Shown here in pieces: positions 33,488-44,500 of a stretch of DNA of 64,000 nucleotides. How positions within the stretch are numbered: position 1 is the first letter of the stretch; every line of letters starts with the position of its first letter. The stretch covers positions 1,798,001 through 1,862,000 of the forward strand of contig MU008162.1 of the NCBI GenBank assembly GCA_010909165.1, in the 5' to 3' direction. The DNA is from Anthoceros angustus. Its lineage: Eukaryota > Streptophyta > Anthocerotopsida > Anthocerotales > Anthocerotaceae. The position numbers and the translations under genes are program-made. Under the pieces are notes generated by a model. It worked only from the letters and a program-made list of their open reading frames with translations, had not been told where the DNA came from and made no database searches.

Positions 33488-35350
33488 CTAATGAGCTGTT
33501 CCTGCTTTGCTCACAACAGGTATAAATTGCAGCCCAGCTGCCAAAGTATGTTTCTCATGTACCAACTTTGGCAAAGACTTTGTCAAAAGTTCAGCCACAT
33601 TTTCTGAAGTGGCAACATAGTCCACTATTACCTCTTTACACTCTGCTGCTTGTCTTATAAAATGATGAGCAATCTCGATATGCTTACTTCTAGCATGAAA
33701 AACTGGATTCTTCGATAAAGCAATGGCCGACTGGTTGTCGCACCAAAGTTGAGTTGGTCCTTCATGAAGCTGCTTAAGTCCACTTAAGAAAGATCTAATC
33801 CAAATAACCTCTCTAGCAGCTTGTGTCATGGCACCATATTCTGCTTCCGTAGAGGAAAGACAAATAGTAGTGAGCTTTTACTTGACCAAGAGATAACCGA
33901 TCCACCTAAAATGTACAAGAGGCTGCAATACTACATCTAGTGTCCGGGTCACCACCCCGCATCACAAAAGGACATTAGCGCAAACCATCCGTTGCTTAGA
34001 AAACGTAAACCTTTGCATGTGTTCCTTTGAGGTACCTAAAATCTCTTCATCGCAGCCCAATGTGGTGGTGGTTCTCTAGAAACCGACTTACATTACTAAT
34101 CGCATGTGATGTCTAATCTAGTCCAACTCGATAGATAGATTAAACAACCAATGCCTGAAGGCTTGAGTGCCATCTCGGCCTTTTCTTCTTCTGTTGTCGG
34201 GCATTGTTCCTTAGATAGCTTTTCACCTGTAGACATAGGTGTGCTTACTGGTCGTGCATCCTCCATCTTGAACCTCTTAAGTAGTTGATGTACAAAATGC
34301 TCTTGATGAATATCAATAGTGTTATCGCGAGTGTTAAAATGGAATTGAATGCCAAGAGAAAAAGATAACTGCCCCAAATCAGTCATATCAAACCTCGCCA
34401 AAAGTATTGCTTTCATTCTTGCCATAAGAGTTGGTGAAGTGCTAAATAAAATATTATCATCCACATAAAGTTAAAATGATAAAATCATTGTCATCCCATA
34501 AAATATATACGCTATCGTCATTCAAACATGTGAAACCCAATTCTATGAGCAATGCATGAAACACTTCATTCCATGCACGGGAAGACTGTTTAAGACCATA
34601 AAGTGTTTTTAAAAGTTGACATACTTTGTTAGGGTCTATAATAAAACCTTCCGGTTGAGCCATGTAGATGACCTCATCTAAGGTGCCATTAAGAAAAGCA
34701 GTTTTTATGTCTAACTGATGTACGAGGAGATTGTAGCGAGCAGCAAGGGCAAGGAGTATTCTTATGGAAGTAGACTTAACAACCGGGGCAAATGTTTCAT
34801 TGTAGTCTAACCCCGCTACTTGACTATATCCCTTTGCCACGAGGCGAGCCTTATACCTACCAACACTACCATCTGTTTTGAGTTTTTTTTGGAAGACCCA
34901 CTTACAAGCAACTGGTTTACGACCAGGAGGGAGATCTACAAGAACACAAGTTTTATTAGAAATGAGAGATTGATATTCAAACTCAATAGCCTTCTGCCAA
35001 AAGGAAGCTTCAGGCCCTTCAATAGCTTCTCTATAGGTGGCGGGTTCACCTAATGAGTCTGCAACACTAAAAACGTGAGCAGGTGGAAAACATGGTTCCT
35101 CTACAGCAATACCTGCAACATACGGAGGCTCTTTCCACTCTGACCTTGGAGGACGGTGTCTGGTAGAACGACGTAGAACTTGAGGAGGCTCTTCATTGGC
35201 TTCAGTAACTTCATCCTGTGCAGGTTCAAGTACAATAGTGTTATCAGTCACCTCTGGAAGAGCAGGGTGATCATCGTCAGTTGCAACAATGGGAGTTGGA
35301 GCTACATGGGTGATTGGAGCTGAAGAGTTGTCAGCCCCCTCTGAAGCCAA
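33488..35350 (-). pseudogene. copia pol remnant: reverse transcriptase and RNase H, broken
   Basis: From 35350 downwards the first segment (297 codons, 34457-35350) begins in the variable linker after integrase. It contains the copia RT signatures ALVDLPPGRKPVACKWVFQ-type sequence, RYKARLVAKG, ETFAPV, HQLDIKTAFLNGTLDE and LYGLKQSSRAW. A frameshift falls immediately before YVDD at about 34465, so the catalytic motif is read only in the next frame (34096-34464, DDNILF). After a gap with stops, RNase H resumes at STEAEYGA and WCDNQSAIALSKNPVFHARSKHI (33829 downwards), ending at 33488. Integrase is absent. Clearly inactive. Confidence 0.9.
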
Positions 35351-35396
35351 AGAGGAGTATCCTCAAAAACAATAACAAAATAATGATTTGTATTTA

Positions 35397-36890
35397 TTAG
35401 ATGACATCTAATAAATACAAATCATGAAAAAGGGTGCCTATGAAAAGGTCCTGACTTGATGGAACATGCTTTACAGTGCAACCAGATTGATCAAAGCACA
35501 CTCGGCAAGAGTGTTCTTGTGACAACTTAATCACTGACATCAAATTTTTGGTCATAGATGGGACAAATAAAACACCAGAAAGTATAAGTGAAGACTCGTC
35601 TGGGAGCTGTATGACCACTGAGACCAAGCCTTTGATGGAAAGCCCACTGTCATCACCCAAAAGCACAAACTGATTGGCATCATATGTGGGTGAGAAAGTT
35701 TTAAATGAGTGTCTGTCAAAACAAATATGACTAGTGGCTCCAGAATATAAAAACCAAGTTTCTACTTGAGAATGGACAGATGAAAGACAAACAGCTAAGA
35801 TTGTGGGTGACTTAGCTTTTGTTGTTATGACATTTGATTCAGGGAGACTTGTATCTCGTCGAGGCTCACCGGCCTTTTTCTTCCGGCAATCCTTCTCAAT
35901 ATGGCCGGGTATCTTGCACCAATAGCAGGTCATATTTCTGCTTTGCTGCTACTATGGATTATATGTGGAACGCTGAAAATTTTGGTTGGGGAAGCCACGT
36001 CCCCTGCCACGTCCTCGAAAGCCCCCTCTGCCTCGAGAAGTAAACTAAACTCTTGAGTTTGATTGACCACTTGAGCTGGCCTTCATTTTATTAAGTCCAC
36101 GAGTCCTCTCCTCTGCTAGAAGAGCTCCAAACACCTCCTGAAATATAATAGCAGGAGTTGCACCTGCAACTGTTGATTGACCTGCTGTTCTTATCATGGC
36201 ACTCTGTGCGCTTACAAAAGATTGATATGCTTCAGGTAAGGTTGCAAGTAGGCTGACAGCAGCCTAGACTTCACTCAAATCTGTTTCACAATATGAAAGG
36301 TTAGCACGACAAGTGCGAAACCGGTTAATGTAAGACTCCACGGGCTCGTTATCTTTCATGCGGAGGCTGAAAAATTCCCTGAAGGCTTGTACTAAGGAGG
36401 CTGAGCTCCTATCCTTATAAATCATCTTAAAGTTATTCCACACATCACTTGAAGTGGCAGCACCCAAGGTATGTGTCATCATATTCCGATCTAGAGCAGA
36501 AATAATAATAGTTCTCGCAAGCCGATCCTTCCGTTGCCATTCCAAAATGAGATCAGGGGCGGCTCTTGAAGCAGGAGCATGTTCAGACTCGTCTACAACC
36601 CCCATCAATTCATTTTCTTCTAGAATTTGGGACACCCGCATTGCCCATATAGTGTAATCTGTTCCATTAAATCTATCTCTATCCTTGAACTCTATCCTAA
36701 GAGGAGTAAGAAAAGCGGGAGGCAAAGAAGAAGGTCCCGACATGTTTAATCTAGATTGAACAGCTTGTGGAGAAAAATCCCATACAGAATACTCTACAGG
36801 TGTTTCTGTCTCTAAAGTTTCAAATAAATTGCCAAACAATGTATTGAATGCTTCACTATCATCACTATCATAATTGAGGTCAAAATACAT
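35397..36890 (-). pseudogene. copia gag and protease remnant, broken
   Basis: Gag starts at the ATG at 36890 and is open for 208 codons to a stop at 36264. It includes FNGTDYTIWAMRVSQILEE-type and SLRMKDNEPVESYINRF sequence typical of copia gag (UBN2 region). Gag-like coding continues past the stop to an Arg/Gly-rich stretch near 36010-36040. A second open piece (35933-35397) starts with a CCHC zinc knuckle, CYWCKIPGHIEKDC, followed by the protease region. There the catalytic DSGA is read as YSGATSHI, so the active-site Asp is lost. Confidence 0.85.
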
Positions 36891-36972
36891 AAAAAAGAAT
36901 GATTAGTACCAAAGCATATTGAGCTAAGAAAAATTGATATGTATTTTATAAAAGCATATTTGGAGCAAGAAA

Positions 36973-37125
36973 AAACTTTGGTATAGTGGTTAGTAATTCC
37001 GCCTACCCACCCGGGTTCAATACCACTTGTGACACCCGGGTTCGATTCCCGTCAGAAACTTTGGTATAGTGGTTAGTAATTCCGCCTACCACTTGTGACA
37101 CCCGGGTTTTATTCCTGTCAGATGC
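36973..37125 (+). repeat. two tRNA-like (SINE-type) repeat units
   Basis: ACTTTGGTATAGTGGTTAGT followed by AATTCCGCCTACC occurs at 36975 and 37057. The first copy ends in a perfect polymerase III B-box type sequence, GGGTTCGATTCCC (37038-37050), and the second in a degraded GGGTTTTATTCCT. TGGTATAGTGG fits an A box. Neither folds into a complete cloverleaf with a paired acceptor stem, so I read them as tRNA-derived repeats, not working tRNA genes. The first copy contains an internal duplication of the ACCCGGGTTC segment. Confidence 0.6.
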
Positions 37126-37189
37126 AGTGCCTCCAGGTTTGAAACCTTTTTTTCTAATTATTTATTTATTTAGTTCGCAATCGCTGATT

Positions 37190-37625
37190 GACCGTTTTAT
37201 CATGGCACTGCGCTTACAAAAGATTGATATGCGGTTTGTGTTCTCCTTTCGCAAGGATGTCGCGGCCTCCAATTTGTGGCCGCGGGGCATCTAATCTGCG
37301 ATCGCTCCGCAGCGCACCGGCTAGGCTTCAGGAACACGGTGGCAAGTCACCAGCAGCGCCACGAAATTGTCTGAGATGCTTCTGGACCACGGATTCCTTA
37401 TTTTCAAAATGTGCCCGCTACTCAACAATTCTGACGTGCCGCGCGTTTGATACGCCCCCACATCGCGACTGTAAACGGCCAGCATCACCTTTGAATTGTG
37501 GCAGAATTCCATCGGGGTTGATTGGGTGCGGCGGATCACGGCGTCTCACACGCTTGGGTGCAGAAAGTCTTGAAATCGCTGAACTGTTATGCGGTTTGTG
37601 TTCTCCTTTCGGGCAAGGATGTCGC
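37190..37625. repeat. filler segment with partial gag copy in the copia leader
   Basis: Positions 37196-37235 (TTATCATGGCACTGCGCTTA...) repeat the gag segment at 36193-36236, with a short deletion. The block ATGCGGTTTGTGTTCTCCTT followed by CAAGGATGTCGCGG then occurs twice (about 37229 and 37590), flanking about 360 bp of unrelated, moderately GC-rich DNA with no recognised gene. Confidence 0.6.
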
Positions 37626-37869
37626 GGGACGCCTGCTGCATTTTTCCAGGAAGTGGAGTTGGTCCGCACTTTTATCGATCTAGGTGTCTCCCCGTCGTGT
37701 TGCAACCCTCATCATCTGTTTTCTGCGTTGCTCTATATGCTTCAATGTTTGCTACTTTGCTTGATTGGAGGCAAGTGGGATGTACTCTCCTCTTCCTTTT
37801 TTTTTTTTTTTTGAGAGAAGCATAGCTGCCCCATGAGGATTAGCTACATGGGGGATGAGCAGAATCAAG

Positions 37870-37881
37870 GCTATGATACCA
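37870..37881 (-). other. primer-binding site of the copia element
   Basis: On the minus strand TGGTATCATAGC lies one base inside the 5' terminal repeat. It differs by one base from TGGTATCAGAGC, the sequence complementary to the 3' end of initiator tRNA-Met used by plant copia elements. This fixes the orientation. Confidence 0.8.
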
Positions 37882-38010
37882 TTGACGGTTATTGACGGTT
37901 ATTAATTAATGAATAATAAAACTAAACCTAATTTGATTGTAACTGAAATCACCATTATGTTTTAACACATATCTATTCCAAAATAAGCTATATTCTATTA
38001 ATTCCCACAT
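37882..38010 (-). repeat. 5' long terminal repeat of the copia element
   Basis: Partner of 33190-33325. On the minus strand it ends AACCGTCAATAACCGTCA next to the primer-binding site; the ATAACCGTCA decamer is doubled here. Confidence 0.7.
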
Positions 38011-38563
38011 TATGATTTGTATCATTGGTTGTTGGGTGAATAGTGACTGGTCAAAGTGTGAACTGAGGTCCCTTGGAAGACCTTCATGTCAGGGACACAG
38101 AAGGCAAGAATCACCAAAATAAGCCCTTCGGAAAAAATATAATACTGATACAGAGCTCTTGGCAGACTACCTACTACCTAGTATTTCTCTTCACCACCAG
38201 ATGCTATCCATTCCACACAATTGGTGGGGTTCTCGCCTCATGAGTCAAACAGATCAGCTTATTGCTGCACTACAAACCCAAGTTAAAAAAATCTCGTAAC
38301 TTAAGCCTGATACCTTCCGTCTGTGCAAGACAGGAAAGTGACATGCATCACCCTTCACACCTCGTGAGAGTCCTCCATCTCTGTGCATGCAGCTAAATGT
38401 ACAACATCAGTCCCAGGAGATGCCACTGAATGCACACTCAGTTTATTCCCTCAGTTCACAGGAGCAAATGATCGGATACTGAAAGATTTCATCCATTCTA
38501 GTATCCGAGAATTTGCTCCCCGAACAACCTAAGAGAACATGGTCAATCTTGCGAACGTCAGGT
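38011..38563. other. 3' flank of the REC-type gene
   Basis: AT-rich to neutral sequence between the copia element and the stop codon at 38564. It should include the 3' UTR of the REC-type gene. No other feature seen. Confidence 0.5.
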
Positions 38564-41500
38564 CTACATGCAAGGGATCTGTTGCCGCAGGGGTTGTAAC
38601 GTATCAGAACCTGCGCGGAAGAGGAGCTCGGGGTTTCTCCCAACCTCAAGTTCAGCCTCTCCATCTTTCGGACTAACATCCCCGTCTTCTCCCGAGAGAG
38701 CCTCTCGCGATTCGGTGACGGTAGGAGTGCCTTCAGAACTCTTCCCGGCTGTCGAGAGGTCACATGTGGCAACAGAATCAGGATTCCAATTTTGAGCATG
38801 CGTGTCACTACTGGAAGCGTCCTCAATTGCTGCTGCATCCTCCAATTCTGATTCTCCACAGCCATCTACAGCCTGATGGTCCACATTTCCAACAGGGGAG
38901 GACTTTGGAGACACTTCCATTTTCTCTCCAGTGGTCCCCGACCCTTCAGCGACGAGATCTGCCGCACCCACAGCCTGCACATCCTCGGGAGCGGGTTTGC
39001 CCACAGGGTCAGCCACTTCTCCTTCCGAGGCAGCTACTTCAGCTGCGGTGACAACTGGCCCTGCAGCTTGGACAGGTGGCTGCCATCCAACTTGCCGATA
39101 CATGGGGACAAACTCCGCTGCATTCGGATTCAGAGGTGACCTCAGAGGTGGTGACGTGGATGGAGGAATGCTGATGACAGACGGTACATTCCTGCTCTTC
39201 GCTTCATCTCCACTGCCAGATGTCCCACGAACTGCTTTGAGCCCGCCCGGGCCCTGATGATTTTTCCTCATGGGAGTCACTGCAATGGTCGTTGGGATTG
39301 GAGCCAGGACAGGGCGTACCGGAACAACTGCTGGGATGGCAGGTATTTTCCCGTCCTTGAAAGGCGTGATTGCCACAGTCCCCACGGTCACTCGCAAGAG
39401 AGGAGCAGTTGGCTTGAATGAAGGAGCAGCTGCTGATAATCTCCTCGCCTCAACAGCTGGAGACTCCTCCGCAGACTCCTCCGCGGAGTCCACAGACTGC
39501 GAATCCTGCACAGCATCTGCATATTTCTTCTCATCATCTGTCAAGCATTTCTTATCTTGAAACCCCTCACTGTCCCCATCTGAGCCTTCCCCTTCCTCAG
39601 GAGCATGCCTAACCGTCTCCTGTAAGTAGACAATTGCAGGGTCTTCCAATACAGACTCCACAATCTTCGGCAATATTTCAGCTCCCTTGAGAGCAGTATC
39701 TTTCTCCTGTGCTGCCTGCTGCGCCTCTTCGTCAGCCTTCGCACATTCGTCTGCCCAGCTGAACACTACCTTGACAGGCTTCTCTGGCCAAGACGGCACC
39801 TTCTCATCGGTACTCGAATTCACGACCAGTGCAACAGGCACAGCCGCGCTATCAGACTGCACCTCCTCTACCTCTCCGACTGCACTGGAATCCTGCACAC
39901 TGGTGTCCTGTACTGGCTTGGCCTCCTCCCTGACCGATTTAATGTCCAGCATACCACTATCGCCGCTAACCTCCGGAGCCTCCTCCGCCTGCTTGGAGTC
40001 CAGCAGCTTCTTCTCCACTGAGCTCGATCTCAGGTCAGGAACCTTCCTCTCCGCGAACTTGCCGTTTTGCACCTTCCTCTCTGACAGTTTTCCTTCCTCT
40101 ACCTTCCTGTCAAGCGATTTGCTCTCCTGTCCCTTCCTTTCGAAGACCTGGGCCTTCTTCTCGAAGGTTTTGATGACCGGAGGCTTCTTCTCCGGCACCT
40201 TCTGGTCTTGCAGCTTCTTCTCCTGCGCCCTGTTTTCCACAGCTTTCCTGTCAACCACTTTGCTGTCCAGCTTTTTGTCAACTAGCTTCTGCTCGACAGT
40301 CTTCATCTCCTTACTCTTCGCTTCATTAGTTTCCACCTTGACTTCCGCGAGTTTGCTCTCCGGAGGGGATGAATCAGTCACCTTGGAATATGTGGCACCC
40401 ACTGTCCCAGGGGGTGCCAAGGCAACTTCCTTGTAGGAAGGTGTGGTCCTCACTCCAGAACCGGGAGTGGCTGCTGGGGCAGTGCTCACCACAGGCCTTG
40501 CCGGAGGAGTGACGACCTCAGGCTTCGAAGCCGGGGTGCTACTCTCTGACTGTGGCCCTGCGTTGGGTGAGGGAACACTGTCTGCAGCAACATTGCCAGC
40601 AACAGGCTGCACCTTGACGGGAGCTGCAGGCTTCGGGAGTGCCGCCGTTTCAGCTAGAGTTGCTGCAGAGCTAGTTGTTGTCGGCAAAACAGTCTTCCCA
40701 CTAGAACCTCTAGCAATCTTCTTCACCTGCTCTCCGTGCGAACCTGTTGGCAAATTTCCGCTGAGCTTCCTCCTCAATGCTCCAGAACCTCTATCTTTGT
40801 CACGCAGACCCATCTGCCGCAGCTGAGCATTATTATGCACATTCTGCAGTTTGGAACCAGCATGGACTTTGATGCCCAGTCTCCTGTTGCTGGACATGGA
40901 GGATCGGTTACGAGACACTGCTTCTTGCCAGCCCTCATCCTCGGTAGTAGCTTCACGTAACACTGTGACAGGAATTTCAGGTGGAATAGCGGGACGTCGT
41001 TCCTCACGAGGTGTTGAGTTATCTTCAGAGGCAGAGGTGGTCTCTGGAGCACTGGAAGAGTTGTCCCGTGTGTCTACCTCCCCTGCGTCTATCAAGTTCT
41101 TATCCTCCGCTTCAGTAACCAAGAATACTTCCGTCTCCCTGTTCAAGTCGTCTCCCGATGACGAAGTTGGCAAACTACCCAAAAAGCTTGCCTTGCCCTT
41201 AGACTGCAGTCACCGGAGACAGGAGTCAGGTACAAGCATAAGAAGAAGGAGTCCTTGGATAACAGAAAGATCGCTCAGTATCTCACCTTGGTTCTGCGCG
41301 TCTTTCCTTTGCTGAGATCCAGCTTCCCTTTCCCATCTTGCTCAGCATTGATATACTCAAGTAAATCTGACACACTGTTCGTGCAACGGTCAAGACATGC
41401 AGATGCAAGTGGACGACATGTTCGTAGGCATGAATCACTCAGCACAATCTGCAAGATGCTCTTCAATATAAATACCTCAGATGTCCTTTACTCGCAATCG

Positions 41501-44500
41501 AAGCATCAGGCTTGGGAGTCCCAGTCCGGGCTGCCTCCTGCTGCTCTAGGGCCTTCGAGTCGAAGTACTCAAGCCAGGCAGCGGCATCCTGGGTACGGAG
41601 ATCCTCTGGCCCCAGCTTGGCTTGAAGAATTTGCAGTGTGGTCTGCTCATGCTGGACACTGAGCGAATACGCTTCCATGAGGGACAACGCAATGGCAATG
41701 GCGTGGTAGCTGGCTGCCGTCTGCAAACGGTGGTCAACAATATGTAATTAAGAAAAATGACACGCGCAGTTCGCCGGACTGCAGAAATATTTAAGAGGTT
41801 CAAAGGCTAACCTGAATGTGATCAGCCCCCAGAAGCCTTTGGTTGCACTTCAAGGCCTCGTGGAGGTATCTCAGGGCAACATGAATATTCCCAAGACCCT
41901 CCTCCATCATTGCAACGTTGATGTAAGTGGCCGCCGTGTTTGGGTGGGACGGGCCGCAAGTGAGATGTAGAAGATACAGAGCTCGGTTCACATATCTGAC
42001 AATTTTTGATCCTCAGCACACTCTTACGAGACGTAGGAAAGAGATGTGTGTATAAGTAGGAGACTTACTTGAGGGCCAGCTCCGTATGTTGGAGACGATA
42101 GTAGAAGACAGCGAGATCGCCATAGCTCTTCATGGTATCGGGGTGGTCAAGCCCGAGCTCTCTTTCATTGATATCTAGAGCTTTCTGTTGATAAATAGTT
42201 GCCTGGGGAAGGAATCACACAGACAAGGTAAAGATGGTATCTGCACACGAATACATCAAGAAACACTTGGATAAATGAGGCTACCTGATTAAAGTCTCCT
42301 GTGTGGTACAAGACAACGGCCAGCAAACTGTACGCTCCAGCAGTCATTCGATGATACGGTCCACATACAGCAACGAGCTTTGCCAATGCCTACATTCGAA
42401 TCGACTGCAGTGTTAGAGCGTTTCAGAGCAAAGGCACCTTGACACCATTCTCACAATGTAGACACATACCTTAGTACCAAAATTGACTGCATCGTCGAGC
42501 TTGCCTTTGTCCAGAGCAGTTTTAGAGGACTCCAGTAGAGTGCGACCGTCAGCAGAGGAGCAGGCGACTTGCTGCGGAAAAAGCCCCGGTCAGCAATTTG
42601 AAACCTGACCACGAGACACTGAAATCCGATGGACAGAAATGACTAGGGACAAGACCCATTACCTTGTACACAGGAACCATGCTGATAATATCCAACTTCC
42701 TGAAGGGTGTGGGGGTATCCAGCTCGTAGTCGCGAGGAACCATCTCAATCCCAACCTGACATGAGGGAGGCCAGAGTCAGGGTCCACACTGAAAACATAC
42801 CAAGCAGCCATGAGCCACTAAAACTGCCGGCAACCTTGTGGCAAAGTCCACGAAGGACAGCATATTTCCGCAGCTCGTCCCGGGTATTCTTGGGAAGCTT
42901 CCACCCAAACCTCTTCTCCACAAATGTCTCCACCCAGTGCCACATCAGGATGTCTGGTCTATCAAGCAACTCATCGGCTGCCTCCTCTGACGAGAAAGTG
43001 CCGAGCATGTAATTGAGTGCAGCAGCAATGGAAACCGCGAGCTCGGAGGCGTTCTTGGTAGAGGCGATAACCGCATGCAGAACATGCTTGAACGCGCGGA
43101 CGACCATTTCATGCTCACACAACGATTGAACATGAGGGAGCTTGGATGCCAGCTCCGCCTGCGCCCAGGCCATTAATGACGTGAGGTCAGCTGGGCAGCC
43201 ATGCAACTGAAAGGCAATCAATGCTCGAAAATATAAAGATAGCTCCTTACCACACGGCCCAGCGAGTGCATCCTAAGACCTCGGGTATGCATGAAATCTG
43301 TCAAAGTCCGTCCGTCCACAGGGGAAAGCTCCAGAGATCCAAAATCCGAGACCTGATTCCGAATACAACGTGTTTTAACCAGCAGGTAGAACACAGTAGT
43401 CGAAGACACTGAAACACGACCAGGCCTTCCAAAGCTTACCAACTTTGGCAGCGCAACTTCCTCATAGTAGTGCCGAGCAGCTTCCATGAGCTCCGAGATA
43501 GACTGAGCGCACAAATTCACAGCCCACAACCTCAAGTCAGCAATTGAAGTCCGCGGCAAGGACCAACGGAGCAGAAAGCTATCCAGACGTCCCTGGAATA
43601 ACACCTTTCTATGCAGGCCAGTCTCTGATTCCTTCAGTCGGCTGAAAGCAGCGTCTGAGAGTCTGCTCAGAAGCTCAGCTTCCACCTCTGAATCCTCCGA
43701 AATCAACTTCGTGGCCGTTTCCGCTTCACCTGGCTTTCCGTCGTCGACAGACACCTTCTCCTCCTCTAAGTCCGACTCTTTGGCTGATGGTGCAGCCTTG
43801 GAATCGACATCCTTCCCGGCAGCGTCTTTGTTGTCCTTAGACTCAGCCTTGGCAGTGGCAGCTTGCCCTTGCAAATGCTGCACCCAGCAAGCTCCTAGCT
43901 CCCATCGAATGGCGGGGGACACACCTTTCTCTTGCTCCACCACTGCCAGACTCTCTTTCAAGATGTTCTGCACGACCTCACCGGCAGCTTGCAGCTCCTC
44001 CCCATCCGAGCTGGATTTGCTTAATTGGGCTCCGGCTGCTGTCACACCTTTGTGAAGCAAAGTGCGCAAGCTGCATCCGCTTTCGTCCATTAACTTCGCG
44101 AGCAACCGCTGACTGCGCCTGAAATTCCAAGAGTGTAGAAACAAGGATCGTTACCTGTTCACATTGAGCGCATTGGCGCCTCCCTCGGGCTGATCTTCGA
44201 TGTTGAGTTCTGCTGCTGCGAGATCAAGGCCCTGAACACTGGCGTCTCCGATGCCGGACGCTTCGACCAATGCCGTGTACCCACGATGGCGGACGATCAC
44301 CATACCCAAGGTTGCCGTATCCTGCAACGTGCACACATTGCACCGTTTCCACTCAGTCCTGCAGGAGTTCCGGAAGGTGAGGATAGGAGAAAAAGAAGGA
44401 GAAATCGAAATTGCTTACATGTACAGTAGTGCTCTCATCAGCTGTGATTCCTTTCAGCAGATTCTTTTGCGCCAAGTCCTCCGACATCTCTCCGTTGGCG

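Larger units (their letters stand above)
33190..38010 (-). mobile_element. decayed Ty1/copia LTR retrotransposon
   Basis: The element reads on the minus strand. Related terminal blocks of about 130 bp lie at 37882-38010 (5' side) and 33190-33325 (3' side). A primer-binding site lies next to the 5' block, followed by gag, zinc knuckle, protease, reverse transcriptase and RNase H. The integrase region is missing: protease sequence at 35397 is followed within about 50 bp by the region normally found after integrase. Several in-frame stops and a frameshift before YVDD show it cannot move by itself. A polypurine-like AAGTGGGAG precedes the 3' block on the minus strand. Confidence 0.9.

Noticed and set aside
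36975-37055. Functional tRNA gene
   Set aside because: A and B boxes are present, but no acceptor stem pairs and the anticodon arm is not formed; called a tRNA-like repeat.
39687-40436. 249-codon Ser/Thr-rich ORF on the plus strand
   Set aside because: It is the antisense of the Lys/Glu-rich last exon of the REC-type gene.
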